Assembly (NCBI GenBank): GCA_947499275.1
Contig: CANMNM010000097.1
Coordinates: forward strand, 1-5,984
Length of the DNA: 5,984 nt
DNA from: Actinomycetota bacterium
Lineage (GTDB): Bacteria; Actinomycetota; Actinomycetes; S36-B12
Direction: 5' to 3'
Shown here: positions 1 to 4,794 of the stretch, one piece after another
Numbering within the stretch: the stretch's first letter is position 1
Layout: every line of letters begins with the position of its first letter
Made by a program: the position numbers and the translations under genes
Notes under the pieces: generated by a model
The model's input: only the letters and a program-made list of their open reading frames with translations
Databases searched by the model: none
Told to the model about the DNA's origin: nothing

Positions 1-840
1 CGAGTGCCCACCAACGGTGATCATGATCGTTGCTGCGGCAACATGTCCCTCATAGCGAGCAATATGTAAAGTGAAGTGGTCGCCTAGGGCGTCACACATT
101 CTTTCGAAATACACCAAGCCTCGTGGGGTGAATCCATCACGCGCGGCCGTCTCAACATAAATAGCATGGAATGCAGCCAGGTCAGCGCGCGTTCCGACCG
201 AGATCTCAACTCCGGACTTCTCAGCTTTACGGACGTTTCTCCGCCACAGTTGATTGAACCCGGCGAACACATCAGCTTCGGTTCTACCAGCAAGTGGAAT
301 CTGAAAAACATAACGTGGCTGCACGTCACCAAAACCAGCACCAACATTGACTTCCTGCACAAATCCAAGTGAACGCAATGAATCAGTCAATTCCACCCCC
401 ACCGAAAACACCCGATCCGCAATAACATCACCGAGTAAAGAGACGTTGTCGATCGACGTTTTAATCGTTTGCGCATCCCACTGCCGCAGGGGAACCGCTG
501 GACCCATCTTTAATTGAAAAGCGCCACGTCCTTTGATATGCGAGATGAGTGGTGACAACCATGAAGAAAGATCGTCGCTTTCCCAATTAATGATCGGGCC
601 CTCGGGAATGTAGGCCAGAGATCGCTGGGGCAATTTAGGAATAGGGCGGTACAGAACAAGTGCTACACCAACGAGGGTCGAGTCCTGAAACCAACCAATG
701 GACTCGGGCCGCCAACCGACTTTGACACTCCCCCAAGAAGGAAGTTGAAGGAATGAAACCCCGAGTGAACCTGATGCGATCACACCATCCAGGTAATCAG
801 AATGCTGCTCGGTGCTAATCCGACGGACTTCGAGTTTCAT
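1..840 (-). CDS. FemAB/FemX-family peptidoglycan bridge aminoacyltransferase (C-terminus missing)
   Basis: The minus strand is open from an ATG at 840 to the window edge, giving 280 codons with no stop. The FemA/FemB/FemX/MurM family transfers amino acids from aminoacyl-tRNA to the side chain of lipid-linked peptidoglycan precursors on the cytoplasmic face of the membrane. The family signature is visible: W199-R-R-N-V-R-K-A-E-K-S-G210, matching the conserved N-(I/V)-R-K-A-x-K-x-G block, followed by the T231-A-A-R-D-G-F-T-P-R-G block and Y244-F. The N-terminal half (about 1-185) would be the first GNAT-like subdomain and the second begins near 190. Members usually run about 340-420 residues, so some 60-140 residues lie outside the window. 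The start is well bounded: an in-frame TGA lies at 868-870 and no ATG, GTG or TTG intervenes. No clear Shine-Dalgarno sequence is seen. The amino acid transferred cannot be told from sequence alone. Confidence 0.87.
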   Translation of the reverse strand, partial: MKLEVRRISTEQHSDYLDGVIASGSLGVSFLQLPSWGSVKVGWRPESIGWFQDSTLVGVALVLYRPIPKLPQRSLAYIPEGPIINWESDDLSSWLSPLISHIKGRGAFQLKMGPAVPLRQWDAQTIKTSIDNVSLLGDVIADRVFSVGVELTDSLRSLGFVQEVNVGAGFGDVQPRYVFQIPLAGRTEADVFAGFNQLWRRNVRKAEKSGVEISVGTRADLAAFHAIYVETAARDGFTPRGLVYFERMCDALGDHFTLHIARYEGHVAAATIMITVGGHS

Positions 841-982
841 GCGGCACCGTCGGTACGTGAGGATTGGTCACGAAAGGAATGAACTCGGGTGCGCACCCAT
901 TAAGCCTATGCCTAGAACACGTGTGATTATTTCCGGATAAGAATCTACACGCCGAAGCGACTCCTGATGCTAGGCTCCACGT
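841..982. promoter_or_regulatory. Divergent intergenic region with two perfect palindromes
   Basis: This region separates the minus-strand FemAB gene from the plus-strand membrane protein gene and should hold promoters for both. It contains a perfect 12-bp palindrome GGGTGCGCACCC at 887-898 and a perfect 8-bp palindrome ACACGTGT at 917-924. On the minus strand a TAGGCT at 908-903 is a candidate -10 for the FemAB gene, which would give a leader of roughly 55 nt. No convincing -35 box is visible. A regulatory role for the palindromes is inference; no regulator can be named. Confidence 0.4.
968..982 (+). promoter_or_regulatory. Extended -10 promoter for a leaderless transcript of the membrane protein gene
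   Basis: TG (968-969), one base, then TAGGCT (971-976), followed by six bases and the ATG at 983. An extended -10 this close to the start would place transcription initiation at or next to the ATG. No Shine-Dalgarno sequence fits in the six bases between. No -35 match is seen, which an extended -10 could tolerate. Confidence 0.5.
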
Positions 983-1459
983 ATGGGAATTCTGTTTGTG
1001 CCACTCACACTTGTTTTAGCTTGGGTTTTCGCGCTGCTGAATTGGACAACTCCGTGGGGGGCAGGGGATCCTACCTTCAGCGAAAATGCATTGGCCTGGA
1101 TGTTCTTCCTGCCTGCTGGCATCATGTTCATCACGAGTGGTTTCATGCACACCGTCCTAGCCAAGTCGACCGCAAAGAACATTGGATGGGTCACGAACGG
1201 ATTCCAGAAGGAAATTGGATTTGTCAGCTGGGGACTGGGTGTAGCAGGCCTGGTTGCCTCTGGCATGGGTTCTGACGCCTGGATCGTGTTGACCATTGTC
1301 ATTAGCTTCTTCTTGCTTCTTGCGGCAGTTCAACACATTTTTGAGATTGTGAAATCGAAGAATTTATCTCCAGGTAACACGATTATCTTGATTTACGATA
1401 TTGGTCTCCCAATATCGCTGTGGGCTCTGCTGATCTCAAACGGAAGTTTTAGTTCCTAA
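983..1459 (+). CDS. Small multi-pass membrane protein, DUF6790-like
   Basis: This 158-residue protein is strongly hydrophobic, with about four or five likely membrane segments: residues 3-20, 36-58, 77-95, 100-122 and 133-152. A conserved-looking core runs from I67-G-W through Q75-K-E-I-G-F80 and L85-G-V to a Q117-H-I segment and then S129-P-G-N, Y138-D-I-G-L-P. This pattern (IGW...FQxEIGF...LG..., H near the end of a helix, then PGN...YDI..P) resembles the uncharacterised DUF6790 family as I recall it. No enzymatic motif or biochemical role can be named. The ATG at 983 is preferred because an extended -10 element ends six bases upstream. The stop codon (1457-1459) overlaps the stop of the convergent exonuclease gene by four bases. 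There is no partner gene on the same strand before 2334, so it probably stands alone. Confidence 0.8.
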   Translation: MGILFVPLTLVLAWVFALLNWTTPWGAGDPTFSENALAWMFFLPAGIMFITSGFMHTVLAKSTAKNIGWVTNGFQKEIGFVSWGLGVAGLVASGMGSDAWIVLTIVISFFLLLAAVQHIFEIVKSKNLSPGNTIILIYDIGLPISLWALLISNGSFSS

Positions 1460-2235
1460 CGCAGATCAACAACGACGGGTGCGTGGTCTGAGGCGCCTTT
1501 ACCTTTACGGGCTTCACGATCAACGTAAGCGTCACTCACCCGTGTAGTGAAGGCAGCATTCCCGTACACCAAATCAATGCGCATTCCCCACCCGCGGTGA
1601 AATGAGCCATTGCGGTAATCCCAGAAAGTGTGCGGCTCACCCTTGAGTGAACGCGGCATTACCTCACTCAAACCAAGATCAGAAAGATCAGTCAACGCTG
1701 CCCGCTCAGCGGCGGTCACGTGGGTTGAATCGGCGAACTGGGAAATATCCCACACGTCTGCGTCAGTGGGTGCAATGTTGTAGTCACCGATCGCGGCAAA
1801 TGGCAGATCCGGATTGGCGGCCAACTCTGATTCAACCGTTGCATTCAAAGCCTTAAACCATTCCAACTTGTAGTTGTAATGGTCGTGCCCAGGTTCGCGG
1901 CCATTTGGGCAGTACAAACTCCATACACGAACCCCGCCACAAGTGGCGCCAATTGCCCGGGGTTCTGCCGCACCTTCAAAGTCTGGTTGACCAACTAAAC
2001 CGCGAACGACATCGGTTGCACCCACCCGAGTCAGAATCGCAACACCATTCCACCGACCCGAACCGTGCGTGAGGGCCTCATAACCGGCGGCCTGAATGGG
2101 CATGTGCGGAAACGCTTCATCGGTGCATTTGAGTTCCTGTAGTGCCACAACATCAGGCTGGGCGCTTTCCAACCACTCCACCACCCGATCGATCCGGGCC
2201 CCAACTGAGTTCACGTTCCAAGTAGCAATCCGCAC
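1456..2235 (-). CDS. xth: Exonuclease III / AP endonuclease (ExoIII-type, Mg-dependent)
   Basis: This enzyme cleaves DNA at abasic sites and has 3'-to-5' exonuclease and 3'-phosphatase activity in base-excision repair in the cytoplasm. The chosen GTG start at 2235 gives 259 residues, close to E. coli ExoIII (268). With this start the catalytic residues fall at or near E. coli numbers: N7 (TWNVNS), E34 (LQELK), Y108 (SLYCPNG), D151 and N153 (GDYNIAP), D221 (RIDLVY), D250-H251 (SDHAP). A longer ATG start at 2274 would add 13 residues ahead of the conserved first strand. The GTG is preferred for this reason and because TAGGCT (2248-2243) ends seven bases upstream, suggesting a leaderless transcript. 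A perfect 10-bp palindrome CGCACGTGCG (2231-2240) covers the start. All catalytic positions are intact, so the gene should be functional. Confidence 0.93.
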   Translation of the reverse strand: MRIATWNVNSVGARIDRVVEWLESAQPDVVALQELKCTDEAFPHMPIQAAGYEALTHGSGRWNGVAILTRVGATDVVRGLVGQPDFEGAAEPRAIGATCGGVRVWSLYCPNGREPGHDHYNYKLEWFKALNATVESELAANPDLPFAAIGDYNIAPTDADVWDISQFADSTHVTAAERAALTDLSDLGLSEVMPRSLKGEPHTFWDYRNGSFHRGWGMRIDLVYGNAAFTTRVSDAYVDREARKGKGASDHAPVVVDLR

Positions 2236-2248
2236 GTGCGCAAGCCTA
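2236..2248 (-). promoter_or_regulatory. Candidate -10 (TAGGCT) for leaderless exonuclease III mRNA
   Basis: On the minus strand TAGGCT at 2248-2243 is followed by seven bases and a GTG that aligns with the first residue of the ExoIII fold. The same hexamer precedes the gene at 983. There is no TG extension here and no clear -35, so the call rests on position and on the shared layout. Confidence 0.42.
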
Positions 2249-2302
2249 CGTGTGCACCCATCTATCTTGCCCACACGTGTAGAGAGCCCCCGAGCGAGGA
2301 CT

Positions 2303-2334
2303 TGTAGTCACGAAGATATGTTATTGTGACTACA
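2303..2334 (+). promoter_or_regulatory. Inverted-repeat operator overlapping the toxin-antitoxin promoter
   Basis: TGTAGTCAC (2303-2311) and GTGACTACA (2326-2334) are perfect 9-bp inverted arms separated by 14 bp. The right arm ends on the first base of the antitoxin ATG. A candidate extended -10, TG-T-TATTGT (2319-2327), spans the spacer and the start of the right arm; TATGTT (2317-2322) is an alternative -10. Phd- and VapB-type antitoxins commonly repress their own operons by binding such repeats, with the toxin as co-repressor. Arm centres are 23 bp apart, about two helical turns, which suits two dimers on one face of the DNA. Binding is inferred; the repeat itself is directly visible. Confidence 0.7.
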
Positions 2335-2621
2335 TGGAAATCGGTGTTAGACAAGCAAAAGCGCAACTGTCTGATCTATTGCGCCAGGTTCAAACAGGCA
2401 CGGAGATCGTGATTACTGACCGCGGCAAGCCGGTTGCGCGACTCTCCGCGATTCAACTATTGCAGGAGTCTTCACCAGCAATGACGAAAGGAATCCTCGA
2501 AGGGTGGGTAACACCGCCAGTGGAGCCTGGACCTTGGAGCAGTTTTGAACCACTAGTTGACGCATTGCCCTCTGGTGTCACCACACGTGATCTGTTGAAT
2601 CAAGATCGGGATGACGATTGA
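2334..2621 (+). CDS. vapB: Antitoxin of the Phd/YefM family (VapB-type partner)
   Basis: This 95-residue protein begins with the typical Phd/YefM DNA-binding half: I3-G-V-R-Q-A-K-A-Q-L-S-D-L-L16, then G22-T-E-I-V-I-T-D-R-G-K-P-V-A-R-L37. In this fold the N-terminal half dimerises and binds operator DNA. The C-terminal stretch (about 45-95) is predicted to be loosely structured and to wrap around and neutralise the toxin. Length is normal for the family. The ATG at 2334 lies inside the right arm of the upstream inverted repeat, so the protein probably represses itself by blocking the promoter or start. There is no Shine-Dalgarno sequence and the -10 is very close, suggesting a leaderless message. 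Its stop overlaps the toxin start by four bases, as expected for co-translated toxin-antitoxin genes. Confidence 0.92.
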   Translation: MEIGVRQAKAQLSDLLRQVQTGTEIVITDRGKPVARLSAIQLLQESSPAMTKGILEGWVTPPVEPGPWSSFEPLVDALPSGVTTRDLLNQDRDDD

Positions 2622-3046
2622 TCATCTATTTGGACAGCAGCGCATTGGTCAAGAGATACATCCAAGAGGACGAATCTTCTCACGTTCAATCACTACTCAA
2701 ACTCAATGAGACTTTTGTGGCTTCCGAACTCGTGGTGGTTGAGGTTCGTCGGGTATTAGGCAGGATAACCAATCCCATTGAATCGAGCCTTGCCGCTGCG
2801 ATGTTTAAACATGATCTGGACCAGGTTCATTTGATTGCCATGACGCGAAGCCTCGTTGAGTTGGCAGCAGATATCGCCGCTAGGTCCCAGTTGAGGTCCC
2901 TCGACAGCATTCACCTGGCAACTGCCGTAACGACGGAATGCACACACTTCCTTACATTCGACCTTAAGCAAGCACAGGTTGCCACAACTTTTGGACTGGC
3001 CCTTCTGGCTGAGGACTCGATCGAATTCGTGAATCCACTTTCGTAG
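2618..3046 (+). CDS. vapC: PIN-domain ribonuclease toxin (VapC-like)
   Basis: This 142-residue single PIN domain would be a Mg/Mn-dependent ribonuclease; VapC toxins cut tRNA or rRNA and slow translation when the antitoxin is degraded. The acidic site is complete: D6 in LDSSALVK, E42 in VEVRR, D96 in SLDSIHLATA, and D115 in LTFD. An intact site argues for an active toxin rather than a relic. The start is TTG at 2618, within the TTGA shared with the antitoxin stop. An in-frame TGA at 2612-2614 leaves no earlier start, and the next residues (I-I-Y-L-D) are already the first PIN strand, so TTG is effectively forced. Only a weak purine-rich stretch (2607-2611) precedes it, so translation probably depends on coupling to the antitoxin. 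The target RNA cannot be read from the sequence. Confidence 0.92.
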   Translation: MIIYLDSSALVKRYIQEDESSHVQSLLKLNETFVASELVVVEVRRVLGRITNPIESSLAAAMFKHDLDQVHLIAMTRSLVELAADIAARSQLRSLDSIHLATAVTTECTHFLTFDLKQAQVATTFGLALLAEDSIEFVNPLS

Positions 3047-3083
3047 AAAGGGGGCAGCGCACAGCGAATCTGTGGGTGCAGAT

Positions 3084-3151
3084 AACCTACGGGGGCAGAA
3101 ACCCTCCTGTCACGGAACGACCGTGACCGTTTAGTCCGAAGGAGGTGGGTT
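3084..3151 (+). promoter_or_regulatory. Structured rpsF leader, candidate S6:S18 autoregulatory RNA, containing the rpsF Shine-Dalgarno
   Basis: The core is a perfect 7-bp hairpin, GTCACGG (3109-3115), loop AACGA, CCGTGAC (3121-3127). Around it CCTCC (3103-3107) can pair with GGAGG (3141-3145), which is the strong rpsF Shine-Dalgarno (AAGGAGGTG, 3139-3147). AACCTAC (3084-3090) can pair with GTGGGTT (3145-3151), sharing G3145 with the previous helix. The unpaired 3' side between the helices carries CCG at 3136-3138, with another CCG at 3127-3129. Published work on rpsF leaders describes an S6:S18-binding motif with a conserved CCG beside a hairpin, mimicking the 16S rRNA site. The pairings are visible; assignment to that motif is from memory and not aligned. 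The same CCTCC could instead pair with GGGGG (3091-3095), freeing the Shine-Dalgarno. Confidence 0.58.
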
Positions 3152-3156
3152 AATTC

Positions 3157-3465
3157 ATGCGTAAATACGAAGTCATGGTCATTCTGGACTCTGAACTCGA
3201 AGAAAAAACAATTGCCCCCAGTCTCGACACATTCCTTAATGTGATCAAGGCAGACGGTGGCACTGTTGAAAAAGTAGATTTCTGGGGCAAGCGTCGCTTC
3301 TCCTATGAGATCAACCACAAGACTGAGGGCTACTACGCCGTCATTGAGCTGTTGTCGACCCCAGAAGCTGTCGCTGAACTGGATCGTCAACTTTCACTCA
3401 ACGAAGCTGTCGTCCGCACCAAGGTGATTCGTCCTAACTGGTCCGTTGCGGTTAAGGCTTCCTAA
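3157..3465 (+). CDS. rpsF: Small ribosomal subunit protein bS6
   Basis: This 102-residue protein is a central-domain component of the 30S subunit that binds 16S rRNA as a dimer with bS18. The sequence shows the S6 pattern: R2-K-Y-E-V-M-V-I-L first strand, the D-G-G-T-V-E-K-V-D-F-W-G-K-R-R segment around residues 33-47, a F-S-Y-E-I and G-Y-Y-A-V-I-E-L strand pair, and a conserved V-V-R-T-K-V-I-R strand near the end. Length is normal. The ATG at 3157 follows a strong Shine-Dalgarno (AAGGAGGTG). It is the first gene of the rpsF-ssb-rpsR-rplI operon and overlaps ssb by one base (TAATG). Expression is likely controlled through the structured leader by the S6:S18 complex. Confidence 0.97.
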   Translation: MRKYEVMVILDSELEEKTIAPSLDTFLNVIKADGGTVEKVDFWGKRRFSYEINHKTEGYYAVIELLSTPEAVAELDRQLSLNEAVVRTKVIRPNWSVAVKAS

Positions 3466-3935
3466 TGGCTGCCGGGGATATCAACGTGACGGTTGTTGGC
3501 AACTTGACCAACGATCCTGAACTGCGCTTCACCCCCAGCGGCGCCGCTGTTGCTTCATTCACCGTTGCTACAAGTTCACGTTACTTGGACAAGACAACGA
3601 ATGAATGGAAAGACGGGGAACCGACCTACTTACGGTGCAGTGTGTGGCGTCAATACGCCGAGAATGTTGCCGAGTCACTTACAAAGGGAACTCGCGTAAT
3701 GGTTTCAGGCAAGTTGAAGCAGCGCTCCTATGAAACTCGCGAGGGCGAAAAGCGAACAGTGATGGAAGTTGAAGTCGAAGATGTTGGTCCCGCATTGCGT
3801 TATGCAACAGCGAAGATCAATCGAGTTCAGCGCACCGATGGTGGATTCAGTTCCGGTGGCGGTTCTGCAGCACCTGCAGACGATCCCTGGGCAACTGATG
3901 CACCTCCTGCAAACTTTGACGAACCACCCTTTTAA
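3465..3935 (+). CDS. ssb: Single-stranded DNA-binding protein
   Basis: This 156-residue protein coats single-stranded DNA during replication, repair and recombination and recruits partners through its acidic tail. The OB fold covers about residues 4-112: V10-V-G-N-L-T-N-D-P-E-L-R, F32-T-V-A-T, Y55-L-R-C-S-V-W61, then K74-G-T-R-V-M-V-S-G-K-L. The linker (about 118-150) is rich in glycine, serine, alanine and proline, and the protein ends in D152-E-P-P-F156, the standard partner-binding tip. Compared with mycobacterial or streptomycete SSB the linker is short. The ATG overlaps the rpsF stop (TAATG), with a weak AAGG (3454-3457) eight bases upstream, so translation is probably coupled to rpsF. 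The operon position between rpsF and rpsR is typical of Gram-positive bacteria. Confidence 0.97.
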   Translation: MAAGDINVTVVGNLTNDPELRFTPSGAAVASFTVATSSRYLDKTTNEWKDGEPTYLRCSVWRQYAENVAESLTKGTRVMVSGKLKQRSYETREGEKRTVMEVEVEDVGPALRYATAKINRVQRTDGGFSSGGGSAAPADDPWATDAPPANFDEPPF

Positions 3936-3984
3936 TCACGCAATCACGCTAATTTATCAATAATAACTTCGAGGAGTTAAGAAA

Positions 3985-4245
3985 ATGGCACGCGACAACA
4001 AGCGCCAACAGATGTTGGACAAGAACAAGATGGTGAAGGCAAAGGCCTGCGCTTTCTGCAAGAAAGAAGTGAAGGGTCTTGATTACAAAGACGTAAACCT
4101 ACTTCGCAAATTCATTTCCGATCGGGGCAAGATTCGTGCTCGCCGGGTAACAGGTAACTGCACCCAGCACCAGCGCGATGTCGCCATGGCTGTGAAGAAT
4201 GCCCGTGAAATGGCACTTCTTCCCTACTCAGCGGCAACGCGGTAA
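3985..4245 (+). CDS. rpsR: Small ribosomal subunit protein bS18 (cysteine-containing, likely zinc-binding form)
   Basis: This 86-residue protein pairs with bS6 on the 30S platform. The conserved S18 core D36-V-N-L-L-R-K-F-I-S-D-R-G-K-I-R-A-R-R-V-T-G is present. Three cysteines and a histidine are placed as in the zinc-binding C+ form: C22-A-F-C25 and C59-T-Q-H62. Many actinobacteria also carry a second, cysteine-free S18 that is made under zinc shortage; no such copy is in this window. A clear Shine-Dalgarno GAGGAG (3971-3976) precedes the ATG. The 49-base gap after ssb is A/T-rich with no clear promoter, so the gene is probably transcribed with the operon. Confidence 0.97.
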   Translation: MARDNKRQQMLDKNKMVKAKACAFCKKEVKGLDYKDVNLLRKFISDRGKIRARRVTGNCTQHQRDVAMAVKNAREMALLPYSAATR

Positions 4246-4261
4246 GTAAAGGAGACCCACA

Positions 4262-4708
4262 ATGAAACTTATCCTCACTCAGGAAGTCAGTGGACTGGGA
4301 ACTGCTGGAGACATCGTTGAAGTAAAGGACGGCTATGGCCGCAACTTCCTACTTCCCCGAGGCTTCGCAATCTCATGGACCCGTGGCGGCGAAAAGCAGG
4401 TCGTACAAATCAAGCGCGCCCGCAAGGTGCGCGAGGTTCGTGACCGTGACCATGCCAATGAAATCAAGCAGTCACTTGAATCAATGGTGATCATTGTGCC
4501 TGCAAAAGCAGGAGCAACTGGAAAGCTCTTCGGTTCAATTACCACTGCCGATATTGCTGGAGCGGTTAAATCTGCCGGCAATATTTCAATTGATAAGCGC
4601 AAGGTGCACTTGGCCGGCGCAGTCAAAACGGTTGGCAAGCACAATGCCACCGTTGAGGTGCATCCTGGTGTCACCGCGAAGGTCACCTTTGAGGTAGCAG
4701 CAAACTAG
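4262..4708 (+). CDS. rplI: Large ribosomal subunit protein bL9
   Basis: This 148-residue protein binds 23S rRNA at the base of the L1 stalk and helps maintain reading frame. The N-terminal domain shows the L9 signature: M1-K-L-I-L-T-Q-E-V-S-G-L-G, then V-K-D-G-Y-G-R-N-F-L-L-P-R-G-F-A at about residues 21-36. A long charged helix follows (about 41-75), then the C-terminal domain with G-K-L-F-G-S-I-T-T-A-D-I near residue 87. Length is typical. The Shine-Dalgarno AAAGGAG (4248-4254) sits in the 16-base gap after rpsR. It is the last gene before a strong terminator. Confidence 0.97.
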   Translation: MKLILTQEVSGLGTAGDIVEVKDGYGRNFLLPRGFAISWTRGGEKQVVQIKRARKVREVRDRDHANEIKQSLESMVIIVPAKAGATGKLFGSITTADIAGAVKSAGNISIDKRKVHLAGAVKTVGKHNATVEVHPGVTAKVTFEVAAN

Positions 4709-4721
4709 TAACTCGCAACAC

Positions 4722-4765
4722 ACAATGGTGGGGCTGGCTCGCAGGAGCAGCCCCACCATTGTTTT
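4722..4765 (+). terminator. Strong intrinsic terminator of the rpsF operon
   Basis: ACAATGGTGGGGCTG (4722-4736) pairs perfectly with CAGCCCCACCATTGT (4748-4762). A bulged G at 4737 is followed by a further CTC/GAG pairing (4738-4740 with 4745-4747), closing on the tetraloop GCAG. The U-run is short, T4762-T4765. The stem begins 14 bases after the rplI stop. It separates the ribosomal operon from the acetyltransferase gene. Confidence 0.87.
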
Positions 4766-4779
4766 GCCATTCCAATCAT

Positions 4780-4794
4780 TGTCATAATCAACCC
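4780..4794 (+). promoter_or_regulatory. Extended -10 promoter for a leaderless transcript of the acetyltransferase gene
   Basis: TG (4780-4781), one base, then CATAAT (4783-4788, five of six matches to TATAAT), followed by six bases and the ATG at 4795. The layout matches that before positions 983 and 2334. A TTGTTT at 4759-4764, 18 bases upstream, is at best a weak -35. The promoter starts soon after the operon terminator, so the gene is probably an independent unit. Confidence 0.52.

Noticed and set aside
84..372. Short open frames on both strands within 84-372
   Set aside because: They lie in other frames of the FemAB-family gene, which runs unbroken from 840 to the edge with a clear family motif; the short frames show no recognisable domain.
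970..1302. Minus-strand frame of 110 codons opposite the membrane protein
   Set aside because: The plus-strand frame has coherent membrane segments, a family-like motif pattern and a promoter; the antisense frame has none.
2236..2274. ATG at 2274 as the start of exonuclease III
   Set aside because: It adds 13 residues before the conserved first strand; the GTG at 2235 gives catalytic residues at E. coli-like positions N7, E34, D151 and N153.
3038..3050. CTTTC-GTA-GAAAG hairpin as a terminator of the toxin gene
   Set aside because: Only five base pairs, a three-base loop and no U-run after it; too weak to call.
3050..3098. Direct repeat GGGGGCAG at 3050-3057 and 3091-3098
   Set aside because: Eight bases of low complexity in a G-rich leader; could be chance. 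The second copy is considered only for its possible pairing with CCTCC.
2911..3390. Minus-strand frame of 159 codons across the toxin end, leader and rpsF
   Set aside because: It runs antisense to two well-identified genes and a structured leader and shows no known motif, so it is a shadow.
3916..3955. TTGACG and TAATTT as an internal promoter before rpsR
   Set aside because: The spacing is 28 bases, far too long, and no better -10 is found at 16-18 bases.
4759..4794. Upstream ATG at 4759 as the start of the acetyltransferase
   Set aside because: It lies within the right arm of the rpsF-operon terminator and upstream of the candidate -10; the ATG at 4795 fits better.
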